Assembly: GCF_022750635.1 (NCBI RefSeq)
Contig: NZ_JAJKBG010000001.1
Span: 434,001 to 498,000, forward strand
Direction of reading: 5' to 3'
Length of the DNA: 64,000 nt
Origin: Brevundimonas pishanensis
GTDB lineage: Bacteria; Pseudomonadota; Alphaproteobacteria; Caulobacterales; Caulobacteraceae
Notes under the pieces: model-generated
Database searches by the model: none
Seen by the model: the letters and a program-made list of their open reading frames with translations, nothing else
Told to the model about the DNA's origin: nothing
Part shown: positions 19,514-29,002 of the stretch, in pieces
Numbering within the stretch: position 1 is the first letter of the stretch
How the letters are laid out: each line of letters begins with the position of its first letter
Translations under genes and position numbers: made by a program

Positions 19514-22500
19514 ATGGCGGACGATGCAGGTCGGCTGAATCAGGTCTTTGCCGAGACCTCTTTCCTTTACGGTGCCAACGCGGCCTTCATTGAGGACCTG
19601 CACGAGAAATGGGCCAATGACCCGACCTCGGTGTCGGGTGAATGGCGCGCTTTCTTTGACCAGCTCAAAGACAATGCCGATCTGGTCAAGCAGTCGGCAG
19701 GTGCCGGTTCCTGGGGCCGCAACCGTGGCGACGAGCCGACCGAGGACACCGCTGTCTTCGATGGCCGCTGGCCCGCGCCCAAGGCGGACCCGAAGGCTGG
19801 CAAGCCGGGTGCACGCCCTGCCGCTCCGGCCGCTGCTGCCGATGGTCAACTGACCAACGAGCACGTCCGTGCCGCCGCGCATGACTCCATCCGCGCCCTG
19901 ATGCTGATCCGCGCCTTCCGCGTGAACGGCCACCTGCAAGCCAACCTCGACCCGCTGGGCATCGAGAAGCCGGTCTACAATCCGGAACTGACGCCAGAAT
20001 TCTACGGCTTCACCGCTGCCGACATGGATCGCAAGATCTTCCTCGACGGAGTGCTGGGCCTGCAAACCGCCTCGGTCAACGAGGTGATGGAAATCCTCAA
20101 GCGCACCTACGCTGGCACCATCGGTGTCCAGTACATGCACATCTCGGAGCCGGAAGAAAAAGCCTGGCTGCAAGAGCGCATCGAAGGTGCCGACAAGTTC
20201 GAGAAGAACGCCTTCACCAAGGAAGGCAAGCTGGCCATCCTCGGCAAGCTGATCGAAGCCGAAGGTTTCGAGCGCTTCCTGCACAAGCGTTTCCCGGGCA
20301 CCAAGCGCTTCGGCCTCGACGGCGGTGAAGCCATGGTTCCGGCCATGGAGCAGATCATTAAGCGCGGCGGCTCGCTCGGCGTTGATGAAATGGTCTTCGG
20401 CATGGCCCACCGTGGTCGCCTGAACATGCTGGCTGCCGTCATGGGCAAGCCTTACAAGGCGATCTTCCACGAGTTCCAGGGCGGCTCGACCGTTCCGTCG
20501 GACATCGAAGGTTCGGGCGACGTTAAGTACCACATGGGTGCCTCGTCGGACCGCGAGTTCGACAACAACAAGGTTCACCTGTCGCTTACGGCCAACCCGT
20601 CGCACCTTGAAATCGTCAACCCGGTCGTTCTGGGCAAGTCGCGCGCCAAGCAGGCCTTCGACATCCGTGAAGCCAACGCTGGCAAGCCGGAAGCCGAATG
20701 GGCTCTGGACCGCTCCAAGGTCATGCCGGTTCTGATCCACGGCGACGCCGCCTTCGCCGGTCAGGGCGTCGTGGCTGAATGCTTCGCCCTGATGGGTCTG
20801 AAGGGCTATCGTACCGGCGGTACGATGCACTTCGTCATCAACAACCAGATCGGCTTCACGACCGCACCGCGTAACTCGCGCTCGACCCCGTATCCGTCGG
20901 ACGTGGCCCTGATGGTTCAGGCTCCGATCTTCCACGTGAACGGTGACGATCCGGAAGCCGTGGTGTTCGCTGCCAAGGTGGCAACCGAATACCGCCAGAA
21001 GTTCCACAAGGACGTCGTGGTGGACATGTTCTGCTACCGTCGCTTCGGTCACAACGAAGGCGACGATCCGACGTTCACCCAGCCGCTGATGTACGCCAAG
21101 ATCAAGAACCAGCCGTCGACGCGCGAAATGTATTCGCAACGTCTGGTGGCCGAGGGCGTGATCACCCAGGCCGAAGTCGACGCGCAACTGACCCAGTTCG
21201 AGGCCTTCCTCGACGCCGAATTCGAAGCCGGCAAGGCCTTCAAGGCTGACAAGGCCGACTGGCTGGACGGCAACTGGCAGGGTCTGGGTGCCGAGAAGAC
21301 CGAAGACGCGGCCTGGCGCGGTACCACGGCTGTTCCGGCCGAGAAGCTGCAAGAGATCGGCGCACGTCTGACCTCGATCCCGAACAGCGTCGACGTCCAC
21401 AAGACCCTCAAGCGCGTCATCGACGCTCGCCGCGAAGCGGTTTCCACCGGCGAGAACATCGACTGGGCCACGGCTGAAAGCCTCGCCTTCGGTTCGCTGG
21501 TGGACGAAGGCTACAACATCCGCCTGTCCGGTCAGGACTCGGTGCGCGGTACCTTCTCGCAACGTCACTCGGGCATCACCGACCAGACCACCGAAGAGCG
21601 CTACTTCCCGCTGAACAACCTGCGTGAAGGCCAAGGCCACTTCGAAGTCATCGACTCGGCCCTGTCGGAAGAAGCCGTCCTCGGCTTCGAGTACGGCTAC
21701 TCGCTGGCTGATCCGAACACCCTGACCCTGTGGGAAGGCCAGTTCGGCGACTTCGTGAACGGCGCGCAGGTCGTGATCGACCAGTTCATCTCCTCGGGTG
21801 AACGCAAGTGGCTGCGTATGTCGGGCCTGACCATGCTTCTGCCGCACGGCTATGAAGGCCAGGGCCCCGAGCACTCCTCGGCACGCCTTGAGCGCTTCCT
21901 GCAGCAGTGCGCCGAGAACAACATGCAGGTCGCCAACTGCACGACCCCGGCCAACTACTTCCACATCCTGCGTCGCCAGCTGAAGCGCGAGTTCCGCAAG
22001 CCGCTGATCCTGATGACGCCGAAGTCGCTGCTGCGTCACAAAAAGGCTGTCTCGACCATCGCCGACATGGCCGAAGGTTCGTCGTTCCACCGCGTGCTGC
22101 GTGACGATGCCGAGCTGCGTCCGAACGTGGCCGGCGTGGCCATCAAGTCGGACAAGGATATCCGCAAGGTCATCGTCTGCTCGGGCAAGGTTTACTACGA
22201 CCTGCTCGACGCCCGCGAAAAGGCCGGTGCCGACGACATCTACATCCTGCGTCTGGAGCAGTTCTACCCGTGGCCGATCAAGTCGATTTCGGCGGAACTG
22301 GCCCGCTTCCCGAACGCTGAACTGGTATGGTGTCAGGAAGAGCCCAAGAACATGGGCGGCTGGACCTTCGTTGATCCGTGGATCGAACTGACTCTTGAGA
22401 AACTCGATGTGAAGGCCAAGCGCGCCCGTTACGTCGGTCGTCCGGCCTCGGCCTCGACCGCTGCGGGTCTGATGAGCCGCCACCTCAAGGAACTCGAAAC

Positions 22501-22525
22501 CTTCCTCGCCGAGGCCATGGCCTAA
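19514..22525 (+). CDS. sucA: 2-oxoglutarate dehydrogenase E1 component
   Basis: Thiamine-diphosphate E1 enzyme that decarboxylates 2-oxoglutarate and hands the succinyl group to SucB. 1003 residues from M-A-D-D-A-G-R-L-N. An N-terminal E2-binding segment ([16 protein letters not shown], residues ~15-30) is followed by an Ala/Pro linker. The ThDP core has [19 protein letters not shown] and [11 protein letters not shown]. The pyrimidine-binding and C-terminal domains contain [15 protein letters not shown]. An upstream frame start at 19454 would add 20 atypical residues and is rejected. sucB follows after 55 bp. Confidence 0.97.
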   Translation: MADDAGRLNQVFAETSFLYGANAAFIEDLHEKWANDPTSVSGEWRAFFDQLKDNADLVKQSAGAGSWGRNRGDEPTEDTAVFDGRWPAPKADPKAGKPGARPAAPAAAADGQLTNEHVRAAAHDSIRALMLIRAFRVNGHLQANLDPLGIEKPVYNPELTPEFYGFTAADMDRKIFLDGVLGLQTASVNEVMEILKRTYAGTIGVQYMHISEPEEKAWLQERIEGADKFEKNAFTKEGKLAILGKLIEAEGFERFLHKRFPGTKRFGLDGGEAMVPAMEQIIKRGGSLGVDEMVFGMAHRGRLNMLAAVMGKPYKAIFHEFQGGSTVPSDIEGSGDVKYHMGASSDREFDNNKVHLSLTANPSHLEIVNPVVLGKSRAKQAFDIREANAGKPEAEWALDRSKVMPVLIHGDAAFAGQGVVAECFALMGLKGYRTGGTMHFVINNQIGFTTAPRNSRSTPYPSDVALMVQAPIFHVNGDDPEAVVFAAKVATEYRQKFHKDVVVDMFCYRRFGHNEGDDPTFTQPLMYAKIKNQPSTREMYSQRLVAEGVITQAEVDAQLTQFEAFLDAEFEAGKAFKADKADWLDGNWQGLGAEKTEDAAWRGTTAVPAEKLQEIGARLTSIPNSVDVHKTLKRVIDARREAVSTGENIDWATAESLAFGSLVDEGYNIRLSGQDSVRGTFSQRHSGITDQTTEERYFPLNNLREGQGHFEVIDSALSEEAVLGFEYGYSLADPNTLTLWEGQFGDFVNGAQVVIDQFISSGERKWLRMSGLTMLLPHGYEGQGPEHSSARLERFLQQCAENNMQVANCTTPANYFHILRRQLKREFRKPLILMTPKSLLRHKKAVSTIADMAEGSSFHRVLRDDAELRPNVAGVAIKSDKDIRKVIVCSGKVYYDLLDAREKAGADDIYILRLEQFYPWPIKSISAELARFPNAELVWCQEEPKNMGGWTFVDPWIELTLEKLDVKAKRARYVGRPASASTAAGLMSRHLKELETFLAEAMA

Positions 22526-22580
22526 CCGCCGTAGTCACACTAGAACGTATTCAAGACTGTTACGAAAAAGAGCCCCTGCA

Positions 22581-24089
22581 ATGGCTGATATTCTGACCCC
22601 CGCCCTCGGTGAATCCGTTACCGAAGCCACCATCGCAAAGTGGACCAAGAAGGTCGGCGAAGCGGTGAAGAAAGACGAGATCCTCGTCGAGCTGGAAACC
22701 GACAAGGTTTCGCTGGAAGTTGTGGCTCCGGCTGACGGCGTGCTTGCCGCGATCAACGCTGGCGAAGGCGACACGGTCGTTCCGGGCACTGTTCTGGGTC
22801 AAGTGACCGAAGGTGGCGCAGCAAGCGCATCGGCTCCGGCAGCTGCCGCTGCTCCGGCCGCTGCTCCGGCCGCTCCTGCTGCTGCTCCGGCTGCTGCTGC
22901 TGGCGGTGCCTCGGTTGACGTCGCTGTCCCGACCATGGGCGAGAGCGTCGCTGAAGGTTCGGTTGGCAACTGGCTGAAGAAGTCGGGCGACACCGTCGCC
23001 AAGGACGAACTGCTGGTCGAAATCGAAACCGACAAGGTCGCCGTCGAAGTCTCCGCTCCGGAAGCTGGCGTGCTGACCATCAGCGTCGAAGCTGGTGCTG
23101 CCGTTACCCCGGGTCAGGTCATCGCGACCATCTCGGCTTCTGGCGCTGCCGCTCCGGCTGCTCCGAAGGCTGCTGCAGCACCGGCTCCGGCCGCTGCTCC
23201 GGCTGCTGCTGGCGCACACCTGTCGCCGTCGGTCCAACGCGTGGTTTCGGAAAACAACCTGAACCCGACCTCGATCGCCGCTTCGGGTCCGAAGGGCAAC
23301 ATCACCAAGGCTGATGCTATCGCTGCCATCGGCGCTGCTGCTGCCACTCCGGATGCTGCCGCTGCTGCGTCGGCACCGCGTCCGCTGGGTGACCGCGAAG
23401 AGCGCGTGAAGATGACGCGCCTGCGTCAGACCATCGCCCGTCGCCTGAAAGAGTCGCAAAACACTGCCGCTCAGCTGACCACCTTCAACGAAGTCGACAT
23501 GACCAATGTCATGGCCCTTCGCGCACAGTACAAAGAGCAGTTCGAGAAGTCGCACGGCGTGAAGCTTGGCTTCATGTCCTTCTTCACCAAGGCTGTGGTC
23601 GCTGCGCTGAAGGAAATCCCGGCTGTTAACGCCGAGATCGACGGCACCGACATCATCTACAAGAACCGTTACGACATCGCCGTTGCCGTTGGCACCGACA
23701 AGGGTCTGGTGGTTCCGGTTCTGCGCGACGCCGACACCCTGTCGCTCGCCGGTATCGAAAAGGGCATCGGCGCTCTGGGTAAGGCTGCCCGTGACGGCAC
23801 CCTGACCATGGACCAGATGCAGGGGGGTACCTTCACCATCACGAACGGTGGCACCTACGGTTCGCTGATGTCGACCCCGATCCTGAACGCTCCGCAGTCG
23901 GGCATTCTGGGCATGCACAACATCGTGCAGCGTCCGATGGCCATCAACGGCGAAGTGAAAATCCGTCCGATGATGTATCTGGCTCTCAGCTACGATCACC
24001 GCATCGTCGACGGCAAGGAAGCCGTGACCTTCCTGGTCCGCATCAAGCAACTGCTGGAAGACCCGCAGCGCGCTCTGCTGGACCTGTAA
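22581..24089 (+). CDS. sucB: 2-oxoglutarate dehydrogenase E2 (dihydrolipoyl succinyltransferase), two lipoyl domains
   Basis: Core of the 2-oxoglutarate dehydrogenase complex. 502 residues, about 100 longer than the usual single-lipoyl SucB. Two lipoyl domains are visible: residues ~2-78 with lipoyl lysine in E-T-D-K (K42), and ~111-185 with E-T-D-K (K152), joined by Ala/Pro-rich linkers. An E1/E3-binding domain follows at ~212-250 ([13 protein letters not shown]). The catalytic domain ends with [13 protein letters not shown]. The two lipoyl domains are similar but not identical, suggesting internal duplication. No lpd (E3) gene follows. Confidence 0.95.
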   Translation: MADILTPALGESVTEATIAKWTKKVGEAVKKDEILVELETDKVSLEVVAPADGVLAAINAGEGDTVVPGTVLGQVTEGGAASASAPAAAAAPAAAPAAPAAAPAAAAGGASVDVAVPTMGESVAEGSVGNWLKKSGDTVAKDELLVEIETDKVAVEVSAPEAGVLTISVEAGAAVTPGQVIATISASGAAAPAAPKAAAAPAPAAAPAAAGAHLSPSVQRVVSENNLNPTSIAASGPKGNITKADAIAAIGAAAATPDAAAAASAPRPLGDREERVKMTRLRQTIARRLKESQNTAAQLTTFNEVDMTNVMALRAQYKEQFEKSHGVKLGFMSFFTKAVVAALKEIPAVNAEIDGTDIIYKNRYDIAVAVGTDKGLVVPVLRDADTLSLAGIEKGIGALGKAARDGTLTMDQMQGGTFTITNGGTYGSLMSTPILNAPQSGILGMHNIVQRPMAINGEVKIRPMMYLALSYDHRIVDGKEAVTFLVRIKQLLEDPQRALLDL

Positions 24090-24111
24090 GGACAGGTTTC
24101 TCACAAAAATC

Positions 24112-24146
24112 AGGGTGGCAGTCTTTAGGGCTGCCACCCTTTTTTG
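24112..24146 (+). terminator. Terminator after sucB
   Basis: 10-bp perfect stem AGGGTGGCAG/CTGCCACCCT with a 9-nt loop and a T run, 23 bp after the stop. Confidence 0.9.
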
Positions 24147-24292
24147 TGCTCTGAAACAGCCAGGCTTCTTTGTGCGGGTTTAAGCAGCAGACAGAGCGGA
24201 ACGCACGAATTTGCGGACGGCTGGTCCCCAACCTCGAATGGATAACTCAAAAACAGTGTTCATTCGGTGGGGTGGTCTGTAAGCCTTTCGAT

Positions 24293-24730
24293 ATGAGCCT
24301 AGTCGAGATCGCCCGCTTTACCGACGTCTACGAAGCCGACCTGGCTGCGGCCTTTCTGGCGTCCCACGGCATTGAGGTGTCGGTTACCGAGCGGTTTCAG
24401 ACGACGGTCGACCCTTTGATGCAAGGGGCGCTGGGCATACGCATCCTGGGCCACGCCGATCAAGTGGACGAAGCACGGGCCCTGCTGGACCAGGCCGCGA
24501 GCGGCGCGTTCGCAGACAATGAAGATGATGATCTGGAGCCGGCTACGCCCCGCGGCAAGACCTATGGGCGTTTGGTCGCCGTGGCGGGCTTTATCGGGGG
24601 CAATGGGTTTGGTGGGACCAGTCTGCCGCGCCGCACCCGGCCTGTTCAGGTCGCGGGGCTGATCTTGATCGGCTCCGTTGCGTTGATGAGCTGGGGCCTT
24701 TGGTTGATTGCCAAGCTGAGAGGTTATTAG
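24293..24730 (+). CDS. DUF2007-domain protein with C-terminal membrane helix
   Basis: 145-residue protein. The N-terminal half (residues ~3-70) has the DUF2007 pattern: V-E-I-A-R-F-T-D-V-Y-E-A-D-L-A-A-A-F-L-A-S-H-G-I-E, then G-I-R-I-L-G-H-A-D-Q-V-D-E-A-R-A-L-L. This is a small ferredoxin-like fold of unknown, possibly signalling, role. A single membrane helix lies near the C-terminus (about 120-140). The ATG at 24293 starts the domain cleanly; the frame is open upstream for 41 codons without family similarity. It is 12 bp ahead of the lipoprotein gene, probably one operon. Confidence 0.75.
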   Translation: MSLVEIARFTDVYEADLAAAFLASHGIEVSVTERFQTTVDPLMQGALGIRILGHADQVDEARALLDQAASGAFADNEDDDLEPATPRGKTYGRLVAVAGFIGGNGFGGTSLPRRTRPVQVAGLILIGSVALMSWGLWLIAKLRGY

Positions 24731-24742
24731 GGAGGAAGACGC

Positions 24743-25261
24743 ATGCGCAGAGCCGTAATGATCATTGCACCGATGGCGGCCTTGGCTGCCTGTTCCCAAC
24801 CGGAGGTGCCTAACAAGGCTCCTGCACCTCCCGCCGAGGCAGCAATAGCTCAGACGGTATCCATAGAATCCACCGCATCGCCCACGATCCAGCGCCTCGT
24901 GCCGGAATTCAAACGGACTGAGCCTTCGAATGGCGTCATCGGCTATGGCCGTGATGGTGACACGGTTACCCTGACCTTCCTTGTGGGTGGAAATCCGGAT
25001 GGCGCGGCGACGGCTGCCGACTGCATGTTGCAGGTCAGGGGGCCTCAGGGGCACGATGACGTTGTGCGCGGCATCGTCGTGCCGTCTGTCACGTCAACGG
25101 GAGCCATCACCAAGGACGATATCGGCCCCGACCCGCTCCAGGTCGATGTGATGATTGGTCCGGAGGGCGCGCAAGTCACAGACCACGGCGCGGCTTCCAA
25201 ACTTTGCGGTATGGGGGTGCAGGTGGACGGTTTTTACAAGCGCGTCTCTACGCCCGAATAA
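24743..25261 (+). CDS. Putative lipoprotein of unknown function
   Basis: 172-residue exported protein. The N-terminus M-R-R-A-V-M-I-I-A-P-M-A-A-L-A-A-C is a lipoprotein signal, with the lipobox cysteine at residue 17. A Pro/Ala-rich linker follows, then a beta-rich region with two further cysteines (D-C-M-L-Q-V and L-C-G-M-G-V) that could form a disulfide. No family recognised. Downstream of the DUF2007 gene with 12 bp spacing and a good RBS (GGAGGAAG). Confidence 0.7.
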   Translation: MRRAVMIIAPMAALAACSQPEVPNKAPAPPAEAAIAQTVSIESTASPTIQRLVPEFKRTEPSNGVIGYGRDGDTVTLTFLVGGNPDGAATAADCMLQVRGPQGHDDVVRGIVVPSVTSTGAITKDDIGPDPLQVDVMIGPEGAQVTDHGAASKLCGMGVQVDGFYKRVSTPE

Positions 25262-25267
25262 CAGCCT

Positions 25268-25534
25268 TTAGAGGCCCACGTCCCACACGCCCGCGTTGCG
25301 CATCCGCTCTTCACGGGCTTCGTTGGCGCGGCGGGTCATACCCGGCTCCATCTCGCGAACAGCGTCCGAGACCGTGGATTTGTGCAGGCCCGGGATGACC
25401 GCGTGAATGAAGGCGCATCCGGCCAGCTTAAGCAGCTTGCCACAGAACCCCAGCGACGCGCCCATATGCTCGAAATAGGTCTCGCCGACTTCCTCGGGGT
25501 GTTCTTTGAACAGACGGTGGAAACGCGAAGACAT
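25268..25534 (-). CDS. DUF6356-like small protein, 88 aa
   Basis: Short protein with H-P-E-E-V-G-E-T-Y-F-E-H-M near residues 12-24. A hydrophobic stretch follows (L-K-L-A-G-C-A-F-I-H-A-V-I-P-G-L, about 36-52) that may be a membrane-associated helix. This resembles DUF6356, small alphaproteobacterial proteins of unknown function. The basic C-terminal tail is R-R-A-N-E-A-R-E-E-R-M-R. Convergent with the lipoprotein gene, 6 bp apart. Function unknown. Confidence 0.65.
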   Translation of the reverse strand: MSSRFHRLFKEHPEEVGETYFEHMGASLGFCGKLLKLAGCAFIHAVIPGLHKSTVSDAVREMEPGMTRRANEAREERMRNAGVWDVGL

Positions 25535-25684
25535 AGTAGAAAGCCGTAAGCTGCGTGGGTTCTTGCTCTACCCCATTGGGCTATTTTGGCCTAAACCGAT
25601 CAAGATAACAGGGGTTCCTTTGTCACAGCCCGTTGAATTTGGCGTGACCGTGCATGACACCCCGGAATCTTAAGAGGAAATGCC

Positions 25685-26866
25685 ATGACTGACGCCTCCG
25701 CCAAAACCTTCCGTTGGGATGATCCGTTTGACCTGACGGCGCGTCTGACTGACGAGGAGCGGATGGTTCAGGACGCGGCACGCGCCTATGCCCGCGAGGC
25801 CCTGCTACCGCGCGTTGTGGCTGCCTTCCGGGACGAGACGTTCGACCGCGCCATCATGACCGAGATGGGCGAGATGGGCTTCCTTGGTGCCATGCTGCCA
25901 GAGCAATACGGCGGCTCCGAAGCGAGCCATGTCGCCTATGGTCTGATCGCCCGTGAGATCGAAGCGGTCGACAGCGGCTATCGCTCGGCCATGTCGGTGC
26001 AGTCCTCGCTGGCCATGTATCCGATCTATGCCTTCGGCTCGGAAGAGCAGAAGATGAAATACCTGCCCAAGATGGCGGCTGGTGAACTGATCGGCTGTTT
26101 TGGCCTGACCGAAGCGGATGGCGGCTCTGACCCCGCGTCGATGAAGACGACCGCCGTGGCCGTCGATGGCGGCTATCGCCTGAACGGTGGCAAATACTGG
26201 ATCACCAACTCGCCGATCTCGGACCTCGCTGTGGTCTGGGCCAAGCTGGATGGCAAGATCCGTGGCTTTATCGTCGAGCGCGACTTTGAAGGTTTCACCA
26301 CGGGCAAGATCGGCGACAAGCTGTCGCTCCGTGCCTCGGTCACCGGCGACATCGGCCTGAACGACGTGTTTGTGCCCGAAGCCAACATCCTGCCTGGGGT
26401 GCAGGGCCTGCGTGGTCCGTTCTCGTGCTTGAACAAGGCCCGCTATGGTATTGCATGGGGTGCTATGGGCGCGGCGGAGTTCTGCCTGCACGCCACGCGC
26501 GACTATGTGGCCGAGCGTATCCTGTTCGGTCGTCCGCTGTCGGCGCGCCAACTTGTGCAAAAGAAGCTGGCCGACATGCAGACCGAAATCTTCCTAGGCT
26601 TCGAAGGTGCCTATGCTTTGGGCCGTCTGCTGGACACCGGCGCATGGGTGCCGGAAGCCATCAGCCTGATGAAGCGCAACAACTGCGGCAAGGCGCTGGC
26701 CATCGCCCGCGAGGCCCGCGATATGCACGGCGGTGCCGGTATCACCGGCGAACTGCACGTCATGCGCCACGCCATGAACCTCGAGACCGTGAACACTTAT
26801 GAAGGGGCCCACGACGTCCACGCCCTTATTCTAGGTCGTGCCATAACGGGCGAGGCGGCGTTCTAA
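25685..26866 (+). CDS. gcdH: Glutaryl-CoA dehydrogenase (acyl-CoA dehydrogenase family)
   Basis: FAD enzyme that oxidises and decarboxylates glutaryl-CoA to crotonyl-CoA in lysine, tryptophan and aromatic breakdown. 393 residues. Flavin and substrate motifs are [14 protein letters not shown] near residues 138-151 and K-Y-W-I-T-N-S near 173. The C-terminal [10 protein letters not shown] places the catalytic base at Glu373, as in glutaryl-CoA dehydrogenases. The N-terminal W-D-D-P-F-D-L also fits this subfamily better than short-chain acyl-CoA dehydrogenases. Single gene with a good RBS (AGAGGAAA). Confidence 0.88.
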   Translation: MTDASAKTFRWDDPFDLTARLTDEERMVQDAARAYAREALLPRVVAAFRDETFDRAIMTEMGEMGFLGAMLPEQYGGSEASHVAYGLIAREIEAVDSGYRSAMSVQSSLAMYPIYAFGSEEQKMKYLPKMAAGELIGCFGLTEADGGSDPASMKTTAVAVDGGYRLNGGKYWITNSPISDLAVVWAKLDGKIRGFIVERDFEGFTTGKIGDKLSLRASVTGDIGLNDVFVPEANILPGVQGLRGPFSCLNKARYGIAWGAMGAAEFCLHATRDYVAERILFGRPLSARQLVQKKLADMQTEIFLGFEGAYALGRLLDTGAWVPEAISLMKRNNCGKALAIAREARDMHGGAGITGELHVMRHAMNLETVNTYEGAHDVHALILGRAITGEAAF

Positions 26867-26951
26867 AGCCCCTTAATCCTACGGCGAATTAATCCGGAGA
26901 ACATAGTTTTTCCGTAACGGCAGAGCTAATGGGACGTCGTGGAGAACTCTC

Positions 26952-28052
26952 ATGCCTTTCCGTAAGCCTCTGCCGTTTTTCTTTGCCGCCGCCCTGCTGG
27001 CCGCGCCATTGATCGCTTAAGCCCAGACCGATCTTTCGCCGCGGCTGGCCCCTCTGATTGAGGGAACTGACGTGCCCGCAGTCGCCGCGCTGACCATCCG
27101 CGAGGGACGTGTTTCGGGCCTCGGCGCAGCGGGTGTGCGCGATCTCGAGAGCCGCGATCCGGTCATGGCGGGCGACGTTTGGCACATAGGCTCAGATGGC
27201 AAGGCATGACCACGACCATGATTGCCCGCCTTGTCGAACAGGGCGTGTTGTCATGGGACGCAACCCTGGAACAGATGCTGCCAGCGTTGGCAGCAGATAT
27301 GCAGCCTGCCTATCGTGACGCCACTCTGGAGGACCTGCTGTCCCACCGTGCGGGTCTGCCCGACATCATCGGCCTTGAAGAGACGCTAGCCTATTTCAGC
27401 GACACCCGCCCGCTGCCGGATCAGAGGCTTGAATACGCGCGCCGCGCCTTGGGCATGGACCCTGTTGCCCAGGCGCGCACGACGTCAAACTACAGCAACA
27501 GCGGCTATGTGCTGGCGGCAGTGATTGCCGAGCAGACGACGGGTAAATCGACCGAGATACTGCTGCAGGAACTGGTCCTCACTCCGTTAGAGATGACGAC
27601 CGCAAGGTTCGGCGCGACTTCGAGGGGCAGCCGTTGGGACATGAGACCGGCAAGCCCCTGACAGGGACCATGGCGGACAACCCCGCTGTTCTGGCCCCCG
27701 CAGGCGAACTGCACATGAGCCTTGAGGATTGGGGCCTTTTCGTCATTGACCAGATGGAAGGCGAGCAGGGCCACGGACGACTGCTGAGTGCCGACAACTA
27801 TCGAAGGCTTCACCGCGCGCAGGGCGATACCAGTGCCGCGCTCGGATGGGGCGCGATCAAGGCTTTCAGGGCTTAGAGGGCCCGTTCCTGTCGCACGTCG
27901 GGTCGAACGGTTACTGGCGTGCGCTGGTTATCACCCGCCCGGCAAACCGCAGCGCCTTGCTGACGGTCGTAAACTGTGGCGACGGATGCCTGTCGGCAGA
28001 GGTCAACCGCGCCACGCTGGATGCTCTCGCGGTTGAAGCCCTGTCGGATTAA
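26952..28052 (+). pseudogene. Decayed serine beta-lactamase-fold hydrolase
   Basis: Remnant of a ~360-residue exported serine hydrolase (class C beta-lactamase / penicillin-binding type). The reading frame starts M-P-F-R-K-P-L with a signal peptide. It meets a TAA at 27018-27020 right after the signal, where A-Q-T-D continues. It then shifts frame near 27205, near 27610 and near 27865; each shift is equivalent to one lost base and the last restores the original frame. The three catalytic motifs remain readable across frames: S-D-G-K (27195-27204), Y-S-N in N-Y-S-N-S-G-Y, and H-V-G-S-N-G. Four separate lesions in one gene argue for genuine decay, though assembly error cannot be excluded. It overlaps the next gene's end by 4 bp. 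Confidence 0.85.
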
Positions 28053-28888
28053 CGCGGCTCGGGCTCCGGCTCTTTCTGTTCGGGCGTGCCGCCGCTCAGG
28101 CTTGGCGTGTAGAGGCCGGTGATAACACGGCTGACGAAGCCTTCGGGCCGGATGCGCGGGCCAAAGCGCGCGCAGGGGTCTTCGCCATTGTTGTCACGTT
28201 TTGGGCGGCCCTCGGGCGTTACAGCATCGGCGACGATATCGGCAAAGGCTCCGGTGAGTTGGTGCGCGTCTCCGATGCGGGATAGGGAAGGTGACTCAGT
28301 ACCCACCACCTGTGCATCGCGGGCCCAGACCACGGCGGCGGCTTGTTGACCGTCCGGTGTGAGCAACTCGGCTTCGGCGGCCAGTCCGCCGGTCGATCCA
28401 GGCACCCTCACGCCGAGGGGGCCGGGAATAAAGAAGTTCGCGACCGCCGATGCCGAGGAGCCGACCGCATTGGTGGGCCTTACCCGACTGGCCGCCGCTC
28501 TCAGCCGACCAGCTGACGGATCGGGCTGTGGCGCAATATCGAATCTGCCGGACAGGGCAAAGCAAAGCCGGCGGTCTATCTCTTGCGTGATTACGGTCTT
28601 TTCCTCGTCGCTGAAGCCGTCGCCGATGTCGCCGACAAGAACGGTGGGCTCGATCCAGACCGCTTCAATGGGCGCAAGTAACTGCGGGTTACGATGCTGG
28701 GCGACCTTGGCCCGGACGGTGTCGGTGCGGGGCTGGAGTTGGCTGTAGTCGGAGAGGAACCCGCTGCGCGTCGTATCCGCCGATGCGCAGGCGCTGACCG
28801 TCAGGCCGCAGGCTGCAATCACTAGGGCGGGTTTGAAAATAGAGCGCGCTCGCAGAGAGGCCGAGGGCGACAGTTTTTTATGGAACAT
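28049..28888 (-). CDS. DUF3313-type lipoprotein
   Basis: About 279 residues. The N-terminal basic segment and hydrophobic helix end in L-T-V-S-A-C, a lipobox, so it is a predicted lipoprotein. The mature start S-G-F-L-S-D-Y-S-Q-L-Q-P and the later I-T-Q-E-I-D-R-R-L pattern fit DUF3313, periplasmic lipoproteins of unknown function. The C-terminal tail is rich in Glu and Pro. The ATG at 28888 is preferred; one ten codons upstream (28918) is also open. Divergent from the HtrA-type protease gene. Confidence 0.7.
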   Translation of the reverse strand: MFHKKLSPSASLRARSIFKPALVIAACGLTVSACASADTTRSGFLSDYSQLQPRTDTVRAKVAQHRNPQLLAPIEAVWIEPTVLVGDIGDGFSDEEKTVITQEIDRRLCFALSGRFDIAPQPDPSAGRLRAAASRVRPTNAVGSSASAVANFFIPGPLGVRVPGSTGGLAAEAELLTPDGQQAAAVVWARDAQVVGTESPSLSRIGDAHQLTGAFADIVADAVTPEGRPKRDNNGEDPCARFGPRIRPEGFVSRVITGLYTPSLSGGTPEQKEPEPEPR

Positions 28889-29002
28889 GGTCAGGCCCGC
28901 ATCATTGATATCATTCAAGTACGGATGCCGGGCTAACTTGGTTCACCTTGGTGACCAGCGGGTTTTGGTTATAGTACCCTTCCCACCTCCGGAGTGACTG
29001 CC

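Noticed and set aside
19478..22483. Minus-strand open frame of about 1000 codons opposite sucA
   Set aside because: It is an antisense shadow caused by strong GC-rich codon bias of sucA; its translation is low-complexity and has no recognisable domain.
22830..22920. GCTGCTCCGGCC-like tandem repeats
   Set aside because: They encode the Ala/Pro-rich flexible linker after the first lipoyl domain of SucB, not an independent repeat element.
28939..28957. TGGT-T-CACC/GGTGACCA dyad between the DUF3313 and HtrA-type genes
   Set aside because: Short, bulged and with a 2-nt loop; too weak to call an operator or hairpin.
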